DNA of 64,000 nt, from positions 22,570,501 through 22,634,500 of the forward strand of contig AP031353.1 of the NCBI GenBank assembly GCA_037833965.1, read 5' to 3'. The notes under the pieces were generated by a model that worked only from the letters and a program-made list of their open reading frames with translations, was not told the origin of the DNA and ran no database searches. How positions within the stretch are numbered: position 1 is the first letter of the stretch; every line of letters starts with the position of its first letter. The position numbers were made by a program, and so were the translations under genes. Of this stretch, positions 62,163-64,000 are shown piece after piece. The DNA is from Marchantia polymorpha subsp. ruderalis (taxonomy: Eukaryota > Streptophyta > Marchantiopsida > Marchantiales > Marchantiaceae).

Positions 62163-62170
62163 TATAAATA
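62163..62170 (+). promoter_or_regulatory. Probable TATA box of the dioxygenase gene
   Basis: TATAAATA lies 133 bases before the ATG at 62303, with no competing open frame between. A transcription start about 30 bases downstream would give a leader of roughly 100 bases. Inferred from sequence and position only. Confidence 0.55.
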
Positions 62171-62302
62171 CTACCGATTGTTTGAAGCCTTGATACAGTT
62201 CCCGCATCAAGCTCGTACCCCTGTGACTTCTGACTGTCTGACTTGGGTTTCAAAGATTGATGTACGGTACAGAGTTGTCGATCGAGAGGGGCGACTGCGA
62301 CG

Positions 62303-64000
62303 ATGAATGTCAGAGCTAGCATCTCTCTGGTCCACAGTATTAGCAGTCAGGCACCAACCAATAATGGAACCACCTCCTTTAAGCAAGTAGCATGGGGGAA
62401 GTCTGGAGCATCAGCTCTTTACCGGCATTCAAGAGCTTCAATCGCTGTGATATCGAGATCGAACTTGCCTCACATAGATCCACTCTCGAAGTTACGCGGC
62501 AAAATTTCCAAAATGAAACTGAGTGCTGGAGAGAGCCAAACGAAAATCTGTGCAGATCATCGTGAAGCTCGTGCAGAGGTGATCGCAGATAAACATGCCG
62601 ATACGAAAGTTCCAGTCTTTGATATTTCTGGTCTGGAAGGTGCAGAGAGGAAATTGATCAGCCAGCAGATTGCTGACACTTCTGAAACCTGGGGCATCTT
62701 TCAAATCGTGAACCATGGAATAGACTCATGCTTGATGCAAGCTGCCAAAGACGTTTCGAAGGAATTTTTTTATCTGCCTGATGAAGAGAAAATGAAGATT
62801 AAAGTTGTAGGAATCGAGGGATGGAACCACTCCAAGCTAGCTGGATTCAGCGGGGAGGGCAAGCTGTACAAGCCCGGCACAGTCGAGCACTTGTACCTCG
62901 TGCAGAGCCCAGACACGCAGGAGCATCTGGAACGATATCCACGCAATCCCCCAGCCTACAGGTGGCTGCAAATTCCCTACCACACTGTAAGATGGATAGT
63001 AAGTACTTGTATAGTTGCCTTCATAGGCTTTACTTTCTTCTGTAGGCTTTACTTTCTTCTCGGTTAAGTTTTTCTCCGCTCTTCACCAGCAATTCATTTA
63101 TTCGACACTGTATGACAGGTGTCTGACTGAATAATAGTATAGAATTAAGCGTCTGAGCAGTTTCTTGCATTTCTCAACTTACACACATAACTACCATAAT
63201 CTTCACGGCGAATCCTGTATTCGTGTATTGTGCACATGGTGTCACCTCTGAATCAGTGGTTTTTGCGATTTGACAGAACAACGATTCTGGAGTATGCAAA
63301 GAAGCTCAAAGTTCTGCATGAAAAACTCATCACTGTTCTATCAGAAATGTTGGGATTGAAACCAGACGCGCTAACCTTAGCAATCACCACTCCCGTGGGG
63401 AACGTTACCATGAGGACGAATTTCTACGCTTTCAATGCGGACGGTAAGGGATCTCCAGGAGTTTGCCACGCTCATACGGACCCCGGTGGTCTAACTATTT
63501 TGCTTGCAGACGACGTTCCTGGTTTGGAAGTCAACAAGGACGGTCGATGGGTGCCAGTGAATCCCATACCGGGCGCCTTCATCGTCAACATCGGTGACGT
63601 ACTGGAGGTAGAGAAATTACTTACACCTAATGAATCAATACCATCGTTAGAATGGATGGATTTACGAATGGGTAAACTTCTCCGTCTAGATGCAACTCAT
63701 ATCTGTGAAATTACCCTTGGTCTCTAAATTTACGAAATTGTCTAATTCGGGTCTAGTTAGGTTTTGAAGGAGAACGAAGCAATGCTTTTGAGTTGTAGGT
63801 ATTGAATGCAGCCATAAACAGGGCTGAATCGGGTGATCACCGAATTTTACTTATAAATCTGATGTCTATGATGCACTCTACAGATACTTAGCAATGGCAG
63901 ATACAAGAGCGTGGAACACAGGGGGCTGCCGAGCCAAACCGAGGAACGTCTGACTATGGCCTCATTTTACGGTGGATCACATGAGGTGATTATCGGACCG
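62303..64000 (+). CDS. 2-oxoglutarate/Fe(II)-dependent dioxygenase (DOXC type), 3' end off window
   Basis: An oxidase that couples 2-oxoglutarate decarboxylation to hydroxylation or desaturation of a small molecule; the substrate cannot be told. Exons: 62303-62961, 63277-63607 and 63884 to beyond 64000. Junctions are ACAG/GTGGCT to GACAG/AACAAC and GGAG/GTAGAG to CTACAG/ATACTT, and the frame stays open across both (369 residues visible). The N-terminal DIOX_N domain begins KVPVFDISGLEG (residue 102) with WGIFQIVNHGID. The catalytic core has H286 and D288 (HTDPGG) and H342 (SVEHR) as iron ligands, and R352 (RLT, usually RxS) for 2-oxoglutarate. The family's NYYPPC stretch is NFYAFN here. About 100 residues precede the first domain, rich in Ser, Ala and Arg with few acids in the first 70, which could be a plastid transit peptide. 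An internal Met71 is the alternative start. Confidence 0.92.

Noticed and set aside
62962..63067. Reading through the first dioxygenase intron, or using the GTAAGA donor at 62987
   Set aside because: Read-through adds a non-conserved hydrophobic tail and a stop. The 62987 donor breaks the frame into exon 2, whereas 62961 joins AYR to TTILEYAKKL in frame, as the family requires.
1..64000. CRISPR arrays, bacterial operons, rRNA or intact tRNA genes
   Set aside because: No regularly spaced identical repeats with unique spacers, no bacterial gene arrangement, and no rRNA or complete tRNA cloverleaf were seen on reading both strands.

Overview
The window looks like nuclear DNA of a land plant. 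Genes are sparse and carry GT-AG introns, much of the intergenic DNA is very AT-rich, and retroelement and DNA-transposon relics are common. The recognisable genes belong to plant families: a CONSTANS-like B-box/CCT factor, a plant spinster-type MFS carrier and a DOXC 2-oxoglutarate dioxygenase. The transposons (pogo/Tigger-type transposases, a Ty3/gypsy integrase tail ending in a PHD finger) fit a non-seed plant such as a bryophyte better than a seed plant, but this is an inference and I cannot name the species.

Layout. 1-1.75 kb: a decayed pogo/Tigger transposase (minus strand), then the 3' end of a Ty3/gypsy element with a PHD finger between two ~108-bp LTR-like repeats. 1.75-15.2 kb: a very AT-rich desert with an antisense LTR relic at 3.2-3.5 kb and microsatellites. 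15.2-25 kb: a GC-richer island holding one intronless CONSTANS-like gene (minus, 16715-17986). 25-30.4 kb: AT-rich, no gene. 30.4-35 kb: a complete three-exon MFS transporter (minus). 35.4-37.8 kb: AT-rich. 37842-42408: a whole pogo-type DNA transposon with 22-bp terminal inverted repeats and a TA target duplication. Its transposase gene is broken by stops, by a 121-bp tandem duplication, and by a nested 2102-bp TG...CA element with a 5-bp target duplication. 42.4-48.3 kb: nothing identified. 48.3-49.4 kb: two halves of a thaumatin-like gene on opposite strands. 50.9-53.7 kb: a cluster of an unclassified repeat in both orientations. 55.3-56.7 kb: a decayed antisense Ty1/copia polymerase. 57.7-58.1 kb: an LTR-like block. 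58.1-58.9 kb: an intron-less pseudogene of plastid-type glucose-6-phosphate dehydrogenase. 62.3-64 kb: a 2-oxoglutarate/Fe(II) dioxygenase gene running off the right edge.

The three intact genes (transcription factor, membrane carrier, oxidase) are not an operon or pathway cluster; I see no sign that they act together. The most informative part of the window is its transposon archaeology, above all the nested insertion at 37.8-42.4 kb, whose boundaries and order of events can be read directly. I did not find an unmistakable new multi-gene system.
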